Below, piece after piece: positions 17,779-30,100 of a stretch of DNA of 62,266 bases (position 1 is its first letter; every line of letters starts with the position of its first letter). Under the pieces are notes generated by a model that made no database searches, was not told the DNA's origin, and was given only the letters and a program-made list of their open reading frames with translations. The position numbers and the translations under genes were made by a program. The stretch spans positions 1,656 to 63,921 of the forward strand of contig DFGI01000034.1 in the NCBI GenBank assembly GCA_002371705.1, in the 5' to 3' direction. This DNA comes from Bacteroidales bacterium UBA3754. GTDB taxonomy: Bacteria; Bacteroidota; Bacteroidia; Bacteroidales; UBA1715.

Positions 17779-18839
17779 TATTCCTTATTCTTTAATTGTG
17801 ATTGTAGTTCAGCAACTTGTTTTTTGAGTTCATTCATTTCTTTCACAATTTTTGAAAGATTACGGAAATGAACGTATGTCCGTTTAAATTCGTGTCCTTC
17901 GAACGCTGGAGCGCCCATTAATTTGGCATTGTCAGGAACATCGGCGAAGATACCTGATTTTCCTCCACATTGAACTCCGTTACCAATGTGAAGGTGGCCA
18001 GCGACACCAGTTTGTCCACCAATCATACAATTATTGCCCATTTTTGTAGAGCCAGCGATTCCCGATTGGCCAGCAATCACGCAGTCGGAACCTATGGTTA
18101 CATTATGACCGATTTGAATAAGATTGTCGATTTTCGTGCCGTGTTCAATAACCGTTGAGCCCATTGTGGCACGGTCGATAGTGGCATTTGTACCAATTTC
18201 CACATTTTCTTTCAGGACAACATTTCCTGTTTGTGGAATCTTCATATACGAGCCATCTTCAAGCGGTGCAAAACCAAAGCCGTCGCCACCCACAACCGAA
18301 CCTGGCTGCAAAATACAATTATCGCCTATTTCGCAATCGTTGAGCACAATCGCCCCAGCGTGAATCAACACATTTTTGCCAATTTTTGCGTATGGGTAAA
18401 TTGTAACGTTTGGATAAATTTTGCAGTTATCGCCAATTTCAGCATGTGCGCCAATCGACACAAAATCACCTATATACACATTTTTGCCAATTTTTGCATT
18501 CCAGCTCACGTGCGCCTTCCGCGAAATTCCCTTCAAATTCTTTTGTTCCTTTTCTTTTTGATAGAACACCAACAATTTCGTGAACGACGAGTATGGGTCG
18601 TCAACACGGATGAGCGTTGACGAAATTGGATGTTCAGGGACGAACGTTTTACTGCACACTATGGCAGTTGCATTGGTCGTATATATATACGGCGTATATT
18701 TAGGATTTGCGAGGAATGTGATAGAGCCTTCGCGCCCTTCCTCAATTTTCGACACTCTTACAATTTTTGCATTCTCGTCACCATCAACAACGCCGTCAAG
18801 TGCTTGTGCGATGCGAGCCGCTGTAAATTCAAATTTCAT
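17778..18839 (-). CDS. lpxD: UDP-3-O-acylglucosamine N-acyltransferase LpxD
   Basis: LpxD adds the N-linked 3-hydroxyacyl chain in lipid A synthesis. The 353-residue protein has the uridine-binding N-domain (1-100), a left-handed beta-helix of hexapeptide repeats (about 108-320) and a C-terminal helix. The catalytic His is H245 in IQIGHNVTIG; DGFGF (186-190) and the ATIDRA segment are further hallmarks. lpxC, fabZ and lpxA, which often neighbour lpxD in this phylum, are not here. A TAnnTTTG box lies 17 bases before the ATG. The acyltransferase downstream is coupled through a one-base overlap. Confidence 0.96.
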   Translation of the reverse strand: MKFEFTAARIAQALDGVVDGDENAKIVRVSKIEEGREGSITFLANPKYTPYIYTTNATAIVCSKTFVPEHPISSTLIRVDDPYSSFTKLLVFYQKEKEQKNLKGISRKAHVSWNAKIGKNVYIGDFVSIGAHAEIGDNCKIYPNVTIYPYAKIGKNVLIHAGAIVLNDCEIGDNCILQPGSVVGGDGFGFAPLEDGSYMKIPQTGNVVLKENVEIGTNATIDRATMGSTVIEHGTKIDNLIQIGHNVTIGSDCVIAGQSGIAGSTKMGNNCMIGGQTGVAGHLHIGNGVQCGGKSGIFADVPDNAKLMGAPAFEGHEFKRTYVHFRNLSKIVKEMNELKKQVAELQSQLKNKE

Positions 18840-18856
18840 ATTGCAATCTTTTTTTA

Positions 18857-18864
18857 CAAAAGTA
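18857..18864 (-). promoter_or_regulatory. -7 box of lpxD
   Basis: Minus-strand TACTTTTG, 17 bases before the lpxD ATG, in the 76-base gap after the RelA/SpoT gene. No -33 box at the normal distance. Confidence 0.5.
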
Positions 18865-18915
18865 ATGTTTTTGTGGAAAGAAAACGAAGTGGTTTTGAAA
18901 AAAACTCCTCAACTG

Positions 18916-21078
18916 CTATTTCCGCATGTCAAATCGCTCTGCAGAATACACACCCTTGATTGCCCGAATCCGTTCCAAAATTTTATCAAGATGATAACTA
19001 TCTCGTATTGAAAGAGTTAGAATTCCCTCAAAATTACCATCTTTGGAATTAAGGTTGAACCCACGCAATTTCACAAATTGATCTTTCGAGAACAATTCCG
19101 TAATATTGCTCACAATGCTGATTTCATCGCTACCAGTGACGCGCACACCCGCACTAAAATCGACATTTGCATCGGCTTTGCTCCACCGTGCCTTGATAAT
19201 TCTATACGGATACACTTCCATCATATTCATTGCGTTCGGACAGTTCAAACGATGAATTTTTATGCCATTGCCAGCCGTCACAAAACCAAAAATGTCGTCG
19301 CCCTTGATTGGACTGCAACATTTTGCCAATTTATAATCAAGATTATCGTTCAAATCGTCGATTATCAGCAAGTTGTCGCCTTCTTTGGAAAGTTTTCGAC
19401 TGATTTTTCCGCTAAAATCCTCAGAATCAATAGGAACAGGCTTTTTATCCTCTGTTTTATCATCAAAAAGAGTTTTTAGGACCGACAAATCAACCTTATT
19501 GTCCATTACTGCCAAATACAGGTCGATAGGTTCCTTAAAATTCAGATTCTTAATAAGTTTACGAATATTTTCGTCGCTGAATTTAATTTCGGACTGCGCA
19601 AATTTTCGTGCAAGCATTTCCTTTCCAATCTCGGCAGTTTTATACTGCATCTCGCGCAGGAATTTCTTAATATGCTGGCGTGCTTTTGATGTTTTCACAA
19701 ACGACAGCCAATCTTGTTTTGGCGATTGGTTTTTAGAGGTCAGGATTTCCACCGCGTCGCCGTTTTTCAGTTCGTGTTTCAGCGGCACAATTTTTCCGTT
19801 GACTTTTCCACCCGTACATGTATTTCCAATGTTGGAATGGATTTCATAGGCGAAATCGAGTACCGTTGCATGTGCCGGCAGTTTCCGCAAATCGCCTTGT
19901 GGCGTGAAAATAAAGACTTCGTCGGAATAGAGTTCCATGCGTGAATTGCTGTCGTTTTCCAGGCTATCGTCGGTAGGATTTTCAAGAATGTCACGGATTT
20001 TCGAAAGCCAATGTACCGAGCCAGCAGCCGTATCGCCATCTTTGTAAATCCAATGCGCCGCCTGTCCTTTTTCGGCAACTTCGTCCATTCGCCGAGTACG
20101 GATTTGCACCTCAACCCAGCGGTTTTCAGGTCCGAGAACAGTGGTGTGCAACGATTCATATCCGCTTGATTTTGGCGACGAAATCCAGTCGCGGAGCCGA
20201 TTCGGATTCGGTCGGTATAAATCAGAAATGATTGAATACACATTCCAACAATCGCGCTTTTCGTTTTGCGGTTCTGAATCAATAATAATTCTGATTGCGA
20301 ACAAATCATAAATATGGTCGAACGTGACTTTTCCTTTCTGCAACTTGTTCCAAATGGAGTGAATTGATTTCGGACGACCTTTAATTTCGAACGGAGGAAT
20401 CCCCTTCGACTCGAGCAACGCTTTGAGTGGCTCTATGAAACGGCGGATATATTCGTCGCGGCTTGCTTTTTTCTCGGCAAGTTGGCGCGCGATGGTTTTA
20501 TAAATGTCGTTGTGTAGATATTTCATCGACATCTCCTCCATCTCTGTTTTTATTTGGTACAATCCCAATCTATGCGCTAAAGGAGCGTACAACGAATCCA
20601 ATTCCTCGCACAATGTCAGTTGCTCTTGTTCAGGCAATGAAGATATATTTCGAAGTTGGTTTAATTTGGAACTCAACAAGATAAGAACCACACGGACATC
20701 ATCGGCCTGGCTCAATATCAATTTTATGAAATTTTCCGACTGCATCCGCGAGCGCGATGTGTTGATTTTCGCCACCGTCTGCAATCCACGGACGATGCCC
20801 AACACTTTGTCGCCAAACTCACGGGAAATTGTTTTTTCATCAATGACTTTATTGTCAAGACATGGTTTCAAGAAAATTGCCATCAACGCCTTCGCGCCAA
20901 GTCCTATCATTGTAATGGCGATTTCCGCCTGATTCAGCAATTGTTCAACTTGTTCGCTTGACACATACGATTCACACATATCAAACGCCTGACGAATTTT
21001 AGGCAAATCACGTTCCTGTTCCTGTATAAAAGGTTTGGCCTCGTCAAGTAAACGTTCCAATATCTTATTCTGTTCCAT
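18916..21078 (-). CDS. RelA/SpoT-family (p)ppGpp synthetase with degenerate hydrolase domain
   Basis: A long RSH protein of 720 residues that makes the starvation alarmone (p)ppGpp. The HD domain (about 20-150) has lost key metal ligands: the HD of the HDVVED motif is replaced by K71-P72, and the LADR aspartate is Ser in LLSSKLNQLRN, so hydrolysis should be absent. The synthetase (230-350) looks intact: GRPKS, DLFAIRIII, a GYESLHTTV segment (306-314) and EVQIRT (323-328). A TGS domain (about 400-460), a zinc-finger-like CCSPIKGDD segment and a C-terminal ACT domain follow. I start at the ATG at 21078 (MEQNKILERL); the frame open to 21114 adds a Cys/Lys-rich leader with no counterpart. A second, bifunctional RSH is expected elsewhere. 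Confidence 0.93.
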   Translation of the reverse strand: MEQNKILERLLDEAKPFIQEQERDLPKIRQAFDMCESYVSSEQVEQLLNQAEIAITMIGLGAKALMAIFLKPCLDNKVIDEKTISREFGDKVLGIVRGLQTVAKINTSRSRMQSENFIKLILSQADDVRVVLILLSSKLNQLRNISSLPEQEQLTLCEELDSLYAPLAHRLGLYQIKTEMEEMSMKYLHNDIYKTIARQLAEKKASRDEYIRRFIEPLKALLESKGIPPFEIKGRPKSIHSIWNKLQKGKVTFDHIYDLFAIRIIIDSEPQNEKRDCWNVYSIISDLYRPNPNRLRDWISSPKSSGYESLHTTVLGPENRWVEVQIRTRRMDEVAEKGQAAHWIYKDGDTAAGSVHWLSKIRDILENPTDDSLENDSNSRMELYSDEVFIFTPQGDLRKLPAHATVLDFAYEIHSNIGNTCTGGKVNGKIVPLKHELKNGDAVEILTSKNQSPKQDWLSFVKTSKARQHIKKFLREMQYKTAEIGKEMLARKFAQSEIKFSDENIRKLIKNLNFKEPIDLYLAVMDNKVDLSVLKTLFDDKTEDKKPVPIDSEDFSGKISRKLSKEGDNLLIIDDLNDNLDYKLAKCCSPIKGDDIFGFVTAGNGIKIHRLNCPNAMNMMEVYPYRIIKARWSKADANVDFSAGVRVTGSDEISIVSNITELFSKDQFVKLRGFNLNSKDGNFEGILTLSIRDSYHLDKILERIRAIKGVYSAERFDMRK

Positions 21079-21097
21079 ACACTTGCATTTTTTACAG

Positions 21098-21130
21098 AAA
21101 AAAAGAGGAAACATCCGCTTCCTCTTTTTT
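21098..21130 (-). terminator. Terminator after the giant surface-protein gene
   Basis: Minus strand: a 12-bp perfect stem (21099-21110 with 21119-21130) with an 8-base loop, ending in a run of T. It begins four bases after the stop of the giant gene and separates it from the RelA/SpoT gene. Confidence 0.85.
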
Positions 21131-21133
21131 GGG

Positions 21134-24100
21134 TTATCGCATCAACATCACGTTTCCGTAAATTGGTTTAGCATTCTGCGTGACTCTCATCGTTTCTTCC
21201 TCGTGGTCTTCGAATGTTACGAGTATTTTATAGCGATACGTACCAGCTTCCTTCATTTTTCCGTTCACCATACCGTCCCACGACGCGATTGGTGCGCCAC
21301 GTTCGTCAACACCCGAAGAGTAGTAAACCAAATTGTTCCATGCGTCATAAATCCAAATTTCAAATGTCTTACAGTTCACACCTTTCGGTTTGAAAATACG
21401 AACTTCGTTACCTGGACTCATTGGAGCGAACGCCGATGGAATGAACAAACGATGTTCAACATTTACAAAGAATCCCTCCGTATATTTTGCCGTACAACCA
21501 AATTCATTTATAGCGGTAAGTTCCACGGTGTGGTCGCCATACGGATATTCACGGTCGAACACTTTCTTATTTTCCAAGATATTCGACGAATCAGCAAAAC
21601 GTCCGAAATCCCAGTAGTAATCGACATGATATTCTTTTGAGAAATCACCTTCATCGAGAATTTGCGGTTCCGAAGTGTTAGTAAACGTCACAACTCCTTC
21701 TTGTCCAAGTAATTCAGTAATAAATTGAGCATCGGGGACTGGAACCACCTCAACAACCATCTCGGTTTTTCCCATACAGCCATATTTATTTTTCTCAATT
21801 ACGAAGATTGTATCAACACCTGGGTCAATCCAGTCAATTGAACGAACAAAGCCAGTGCTGTAGTTCGACATATCATACGAAACTCTGTTGCCTGTCAATG
21901 TCCAATCAATGAAGTTCGATTCATTTGTTTTTGTTACCACATACACTTCGTTGGAATTTGCGCACAATTGTGATTTACCGACAATGTAAGGCGACGGCAA
22001 CGCACTAATCAAGAATTGGTTAGCGACAGTGTCGCTCACGCAGCCATTCACATTTTGCGTCATATACACATCGTAAGTTCCCGCTTCAATATAATATGTA
22101 TTACATTCTTTCTTGTACGGACAACCAGCAATCATATTTCCTTCAGGAGTGTACCACAGTATATTTTCGCCTTCGGCAACAAGTTTCACAGGTTCGCCCG
22201 TGTAGCAGAAACTTTCTGTGGTCAACTTAGGCGCTTCTGGTTGTGGGAGCACGACAAATTTCAGAGGAATTTCCTTTCTGGTTTCATACGAACAAGTAGT
22301 ATTTGTTGTACGAGCTCTGAATAAATATACACCAGCATCATCAATCATAGTGTCGTCAACAACAAGTGTATCACCAATGTCAAGTGTTTCTCCCTTAGGC
22401 GAAATCCACGAAATCGCCTCGTCATCATTATTGCGTTCAGCAATCAACATTCCTTGGTTTTCATATATACATATAGTATCTTCCTGCACAATTTTTGCCA
22501 CTGTTGGCGCAGATTTAACTATCACCTTCTTTGCAGACAAGCCACTCTTACAGCCATATTTATCTTTCTGCTGTGCATAATAAACATAAGAGCCTTGTTC
22601 AGTATTATCAATAGTGAAGAATCTACCTGTGTAGATTGGGAAACCATCCTGGCTATCGTACCAATACACCGTATTTGATGTTTCTGTCATAATTACGACT
22701 TGAGAACCTTCGCAGGAAACAATATCGGTTGTTTGTTTGAAACGTACTGGTTCAGGATTTGGCTGAACCGTGAATGTAACCGCAACAGGTTCGCTCGAGC
22801 AAGAATTTTCGGTCTGCACAACGTAGTAGGTTTGCGTTTCCTTAGTTTTTGGCATATACGTTGTTCCTGTTTCAATAACAGTTGTCAATTCCTCATCGGA
22901 ATACCACGTAACTGTTTCGGCGTATGCCTGAACTTGAACGGATTGAATATTCGCATCCTCGCAGATTGTACGGTTCACAGCGGTTGGCCGTTCTGGAATT
23001 GGATATACCACAGCCACTACCTCATTATCATCAGTCAACGGGCTTGTACAACCATCGATGGTTTGCGTAGCCTGAACAGCGATTTCACCAGCGTGAACAT
23101 TTTCGACCTCGTAGGTTTCACCAGCCTCAACTTCATATCCCGATTGATACCAAATAATATCAGTACCAACAGCATTGAATACCACTTTGCTTCCTTCGCA
23201 CACATTATTTGTAGTCACTACAGGCTGTGCAGGAATCTTGTTCACCGTCACCGACAAAGCCAACGGGTCGCTGCTACAATATTCGTCGGTGCGTATTGCA
23301 TAAACGGTATATTCGCCAGCTTCTGGATATGAAATTGTAAACACATCGGATTCCTCAACAGGCGACGAAGTTTTCGGATCTTCGGAATACCATGAAACAA
23401 CATCGTCGGCTACCAAATCCAATTCGTCGTTTTCGCATAATGTTGCCAAACCATCAACAATTGGAAGTTCCGTGGTTTTCAATTCATAGGTAACCATTGT
23501 TGGCAAGCCTTCACAAGTTTCGTCGGCTTGAGTCACATAATATTTATACACACCTGCGCTTGTTAAATCATCAGGAGTATAAGACAAACCTGTCATTTGA
23601 ACTGTGTTTGCATCGTCCTCCTTGTACCACCGTACCATATAGCCTTGGTCTTCAGCTTCCATTGCCTTCATTGGTTCGTTAGTACACCCAATAATGTTGG
23701 TTTCCACGATTTTTGGAGCAGGAACAGGGCAATCGATGATGGTAAATGTCATACAAGCTGGGTCGCTTGTACAAACCTCATCAGATTCCGTTACGCAGTA
23801 TTTCCAAGAGCCAACCGCAACTTCGTATGGGTGTTGCATTGTAGCACCCTCGCCCACAACATTTCCGTCAGCATCAGTCCACGTGTAATCGCCGCCATGA
23901 CCCGAAGCGATAGAAATTGGGAACGATTCGGCTATAATCAAACTTGTGGTATTGTTAACCACAACCTTTGGAATTTCGCGGATTTCAATCATCTTATACA
24001 TACAATCGTCGGTGTAGCAATCGTATTGCGATTCCACAGCAGGACAGCCAGTAACAGGGTCATAGTATGCGTACGCCAATTTGTATGTCCCTGGAGTATA

Positions 24101-27100
24101 AAGTGTAGGATCGATAACCGAAACTTTAGCGCCATCGAATGCGAATTGCGTTCCCGTCAAATTCGCTTGAGGAACAACAACGCCTTCGTTCATACAAATC
24201 ACATCGGAAATAGTGACAACAATTTCCGGCGATTGATGAATTTTCAATGCAGCAGGAGCGCCAACGCCCTCGCAACCATTCGCGCCAGTAGTTGTTTGCG
24301 TAACCATCCATGTATATTCGCCAGCTTTACCTTTCAACGACGACGGAGTGAATGTTTTATCAAACCCAACAATTTCGCCATTTTCATACCACGTAAATTC
24401 CACATCGTCCAAACCACTTGCGGTAAATGTAGGAATTTCGTCGGTAGCACAGATTTGGTCTTGGTCAACATATACTGTTGGCGCAGGAGTTGGGCATTTA
24501 ATACGGTCAACTTGAATTATAGCACATTCGCTTTCGCAACCATATCGGTCGCGTTGCGTCACTCCATAATTTTCACTGTTCATACCAACCAAACCAGTCT
24601 GATAAGTGCTTCCCACAAACAATTGGCTCTTGCCATCGCCACAGTCATCATACCACACAGCCTTGTTATTGCCGTCAGGCGTTACCGACAACACTGTTTC
24701 GTAATCACTTTCCAACTGTGTAATTGGAGATTGAACAGTAAGTGGCTCAACGTGATGAACATAGAATCGAGAAGACTCACTTGTTGAGCAACCTATTTCT
24801 GAATTATCAGTAAACTCAACTGTGATTGGGATTGCCGATCCAATAGTTTCCGCCAACGATGGATAGAAATAACCATCCACAACTGCTTCGCCGCTAAATG
24901 TAAATTCACCCTCATATACGCCCGAAGAAACTTCAATTTTCACTCTGTCATCATAATCACAGAAATGAAGTTGGTCATTATTAATTGAAATTTGTGGATT
25001 TTCGTGAATATTCACAATAACACTTGTCGGAATACTTGTACAACCGTTCTCGCCCGTTGTTGTTTGCGATACCGACATAGAATATTCGCCTGGCTTACCC
25101 TTAATAGCATTATTTTGATATGCTTCAGGAGAATCCACACTTACATAATTACCAGTGCTACCATCGTACCAATTGATTGTAGCACCATCCTCAATACCTG
25201 TTACATGGAATATAGGCACTTCGTCGGAAGCACAAATTTCTGTATAAAGCACATCCGCCCAACGTTCATTTACGTATGCGCCTGATACTGTAACATGAGG
25301 AGCTTGGGCTGGACACCAAATAACCGTAAACTTCATACAAGCCGGCTCGCTCGTACACGTTCCGTCGCTTTCCGTCACGCAATATTCCCATTCACCAGCA
25401 TAATCCGAAGTTGGGTTCGAAATAGAAGGAGCCGTTGTTTTCGAACCATTTTGTTTATCAGTCCATTCTAACGTACCACCATTGCCAGTAGCTGTAATTG
25501 TTAAATCCGCAGAACCAATCACAACCGTTTTATCTGCAACAACTGGAGATTCTATTTTACGGATTTCCAATGGCTTTGATAGAGAATTTTCACACTTCGT
25601 TGATGGGTCTTTGTATTCATATAATAATGTATGATTTCCTATCGCCAACGTTTCCGTATTGATTGCCGTAGCAACTTCATCATCAATTTTGAATGTACCA
25701 CCAGCAGGGAACAATTGCGGAGTAACATTTCCCGTATTGACACAAGCGACATCATTTGTTTCCAATGTCAACACTGGAAGTTCGTTCACCACAATAGTCT
25801 TTTCTACCGTAGTGCTACATCCATTGGATTCCACAGTGTAGGAAACCTTGTGACTACCATTTGTTGTTGGATTGAAATCTGTTCCATCAACATACTCGCC
25901 TGAGAATGTACCTGTAGTCGGTGTTACGTATTGTAACAAATCGTGTTTCTCGCCCCCAACGCACAACGATGGGACATCGGAGAATGTTACTCGTGGACGG
26001 GCAACTACATTAATAGAAAAATCCTGTGTTTTTGAACAATTCTTTCCGTCAACGTAAGTGTACGTCAGCGTTGCCGTTGTTCCTGCCGTAACTGCGGCAG
26101 GATTGAACAAGATATTTTGTGTAACGCCCGAACCAGCGAATGTTCCAGCTATTGGTTCTGCATAAAAACTCAAATCAATAGGATCGTCGTATTCACATGC
26201 ATCAGGTATTGGGTTAACTCGCACGTCAGGCAATGGATGGACAACAATTTGTTTTTCGATGCTATTAGTACATCCACGAGCATCGGTGTAGGAATATTCA
26301 AAATTATAAGTGCCTTTCCTGTCTGGAGAGAACGATGTTTCTGGACCTTGGTCGCCCCAAAGCGACATAACCACGCCCGATTCTTGTGATTTTAATGGAG
26401 CAAAATCAATTACCTCCGAACCTTCGCAAACTTCTTCTGGCAAATTGAAACTTACCGTAGGTAATTTGCGAATAGCATAGATTACGCTTACAAACGGACT
26501 TTCACAATTTTGGTCTTCGTCGAATGCAGTCACAAAGAACACGTTTGATCCAACTTCCGACAATTCTGGGTCGAATGTCCATACTACCGACGACTCTTGT
26601 TTTAGTTCTCTGGCAGTATTATACCAGCGTACCACCATTCCATACGCATCGGTAACGACGTTAATAATACGTTTGTCAGGGTCGGTTTCACCTTCACAAA
26701 CTGATACTGAAGCAGAATTAATTTTTGGCGTTTTCACCATACAGCTCAATATCTCGAGATGAACCGCAGTCGCTTCAGATGTACAACCTTCTTCGGTACT
26801 TACCACATAATAGGTATAGGTACCGATTCTTCCTTGGTCTCCATCAAGTACAACTGTTTCGCTTGGTGTATATGAATCCCCGGTTTGAACTTGGGTTGTC
26901 AACGCTTCGTCGCTATACCAAATCATATTAACGCCAGTCGCGCTCAACTCAGGGACTGTACCTGAAGAAACTTTAGTATATACTTCAGCAGCATCGACAC
27001 CCACAGGTTTTTGTGGATCGTAAACAGTAATTTTGTTCGATGTGGAATTTGAGCAAACGCCATCGGAATATTCATAAGTAATGGTATATTCCTGTTTTAC

Positions 27101-30100
27101 CGTTGCATTTGCAGGAATGAAGCCTGCGCTCAAATCAATATTTGGAACAGCGGTAAACGTTCCGCCCGTTTGATTTCCAACCAATGCAATCACATCACTT
27201 GAAGCACAAGCCGTTGTTGGCAATGCGAACGAAACTTCTGGTTTATCTTGAACCACAATATCAATGGTTTCTGTAGCAGTACAATTGTTTACAGTATATG
27301 TATATGTTATCGTGTGCGTTCCCACACCTGCCTGAGATGGAGAGAACGACGTTCCCGAAACGCCTGTTCCGCTGAACTCACCTATTCCACCCGACGGCAT
27401 TGCGGTCGCATGCAAAGTAACCTCAGCACCGTCAACACACTGATTGGCAACAGGGTCGAAAGTAATTGACGGAATAGGATTGACAACAACCGTTGCCGTA
27501 CCAGCCTCACTCGTACAATTTCCGACTTTCACCACCAATGAATATTCGCCTGCCGAACCAGCAACTGCATTCGCTATTTCTGGATTTTGTTCTGTCGAAT
27601 TGAACGCATTTGGACCACTCCACGTATAGGTTCCCTGCGATTCTGTTTCAAACGAAATGGCATCGCCTGCACACACTGGTGAGTTGACTGTAATCACAGG
27701 TTTTGTTGGCGGTTCGAGAGTTTGAACCTTTATTTCCGCCCTATCACTTTCGCAATTGTTGACTTTTTGGGTAACATAATATGTGTTTGTTCCCGTTGTT
27801 GCCGTGCTTGGTATTGGAGCGGAAGACACGCCAAATCCGCCAGTGGCATTTTCATACCAGCCCAAGAATGTTCCTTCGGCGGTCAAACGTTTTGCTGTTT
27901 CCCCTTGACAATATTGCACATCCTCAACCACTGGAGGCTCCGGTTTAGCATAAATCACAAGTTCTGTTGTGCCAGCCGCGCTTTCGCAACCAGCAACAGT
28001 AACCACCACGCTATATTCACCAGCTTCGGTCACAGTCACACTTTGGTCGTTGTATATCGTGCCGCTTGGCGAAGTCCATGTGTAAGCTGCCCGAGAAACA
28101 TTTGCAGTTGACACCGTCGCAATTTCACCTTCGCACTTCGGTCCATTGTTGGTTGGCGACGGCGTTGCCGGTATTGGATTCACCTCTATCACTTTTGTCG
28201 CCTCATCGCTTCGGCACGTTCCCACAGTAACCACCAAACTATATGTACCAGCCGCATCAACCGTTACATCGTCAATAGACAAATTTTGTTTGTCGGATGT
28301 AAAGTTGTTTGGACCAGTCCATTCATACGTACCATCGACAGAGGTTCCCAATTCCAACGATTCACCAGCACAAACCGGTGAATTTGTGGTAATTTGCGGA
28401 GCATCAGGTTTGTCAACCGTTGAAACTAAAATTTCCAAACGCTCGCTCTCGCAACCGTCAACTGTTTGCGAAACATAATAATTCACATCCTTCACAACAT
28501 TTGTTGTTGGTGTTGGAGCTTCGCTCAACGCGGTTGTTGCCGTTGCCGAAGAATACCACTGCAAATTGTCGCCATCGGCGGTAAGCACTTCAGCCGTTTG
28601 ACCTTTACAATATAATATAGATGTTTTTGCTTCAGGTTTATCAGGAACAGGATTAACCACAACTTCCTTCGTGGCTTCGTCGCTCACACAGTTGAATTCC
28701 GACGTAACCACAACCGAATATTCACCAGCATCGGAAACCGAAGCCGACGAAATTGTGTTGCCCACGTTCGTTGATGAGAATCCATTCGGGCCCGTCCATT
28801 TATATGTCGCGTTCTGCATTGACAAGGTGGAAATAGTAAGTTCCTCGCCAGCGCACACAGGGCTGTTGGCGGCAATAGTCGGTTTGCTTGGCTTTGGATG
28901 CACAACAACCGCCAGCGGAGCTTTGGAACTTTCCACGCCGTCAACCGTTTGTGTCACATAGTACGTGGTTGTTACCGCATCAGCCGTTGAAGGTGTTGGC
29001 GCGCCAGGTAATTTCGTTGTCTTATTTGACGCATACCATTGCAAATTTTCACCAATAGCTGTCAATTCATCTGCATCATCGCCTTGACAGTAGGAAACAT
29101 CTTCCACAATTGGAGGATCTGGCATATTATTGCCACATTCCACAATTGCTTGAGCACGAATTTCATCGTCAGCGTGACCAAGTAACTCTACGTGACCTTC
29201 ATTGATTAATTTTTCAGAACATTCTTTAACCTTTGCTGTAACACTAACAGTATATTTTGTTCCAAACGGAATTGGATTATCCATACCTTGTTCTTTTGTC
29301 CAAACGACCTTGCCATTTGTATATGTTCCCCCATCAGTTGCACTCACAAATTCAAGTTCTGAAGGAAAATCATCAACAATCTTCAAATTATAGGCGTAAT
29401 CAGTATGGACATGGATGTTTGAAAACGAGTTGTTACCAGAAGCAGTTTGATAAAAGCCGAAGCAACCTGGCGTTAGAGTTCTTACTTCTGCTGTTACTTG
29501 GGCAGAAACGGAAGTATCGACACTAGCATTACTAAACCACAATCGAAGAATATTGTCTGTTATATCAAGAGCAAAATGATATGGCTTGGACTTGTCGTAT
29601 GCTATTGAAAATGTACCCAAAGATGTTCCATTATCAATACAATCCACATTTATACCATCCCACTGCGGATTGAGTTTCAATGTGATTTTATCACGTACAA
29701 AAAAGAAGACATCTGCATATTGTGTAAGACTAGCGTCAAATTGAGCAAACATATTTTTTGACTTTGACGCTTTACACGTAAGTTTTGACTCTTCGCCATT
29801 ATTTGGTTGAGCCAAAGTTGCTTTTCCTCCAGAAATAGTCCCTTTCGCCGTCTGAGTCCAATAAGAGGCATCTTTTTCCGCCTCATTAAATATCGCTCCG
29901 TGTGTTTGTTCATATTTCAAGGTAAATGTTACTTCATCATTAACAGCAACAGTTTCTTCCGAAGATGTTTTACTAAGAGTAGTTGGCACTATAGGTTCTG
30001 GAACTTTTGCACACGTTACTGTGACGGTAGCGGTATCTGCTATTGGAGAGTTTAAATCCGCATATATCCACGCAAGGTTATCAATATCTTCATCGTCAGA

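Noticed and set aside
23597..24787. A 396-codon plus-strand frame inside the giant gene, and many shorter ones there
   Set aside because: It is antisense to the Ig-like modules and its sequence is rich in Asn, Arg and His without any domain pattern, as expected of a shadow frame.
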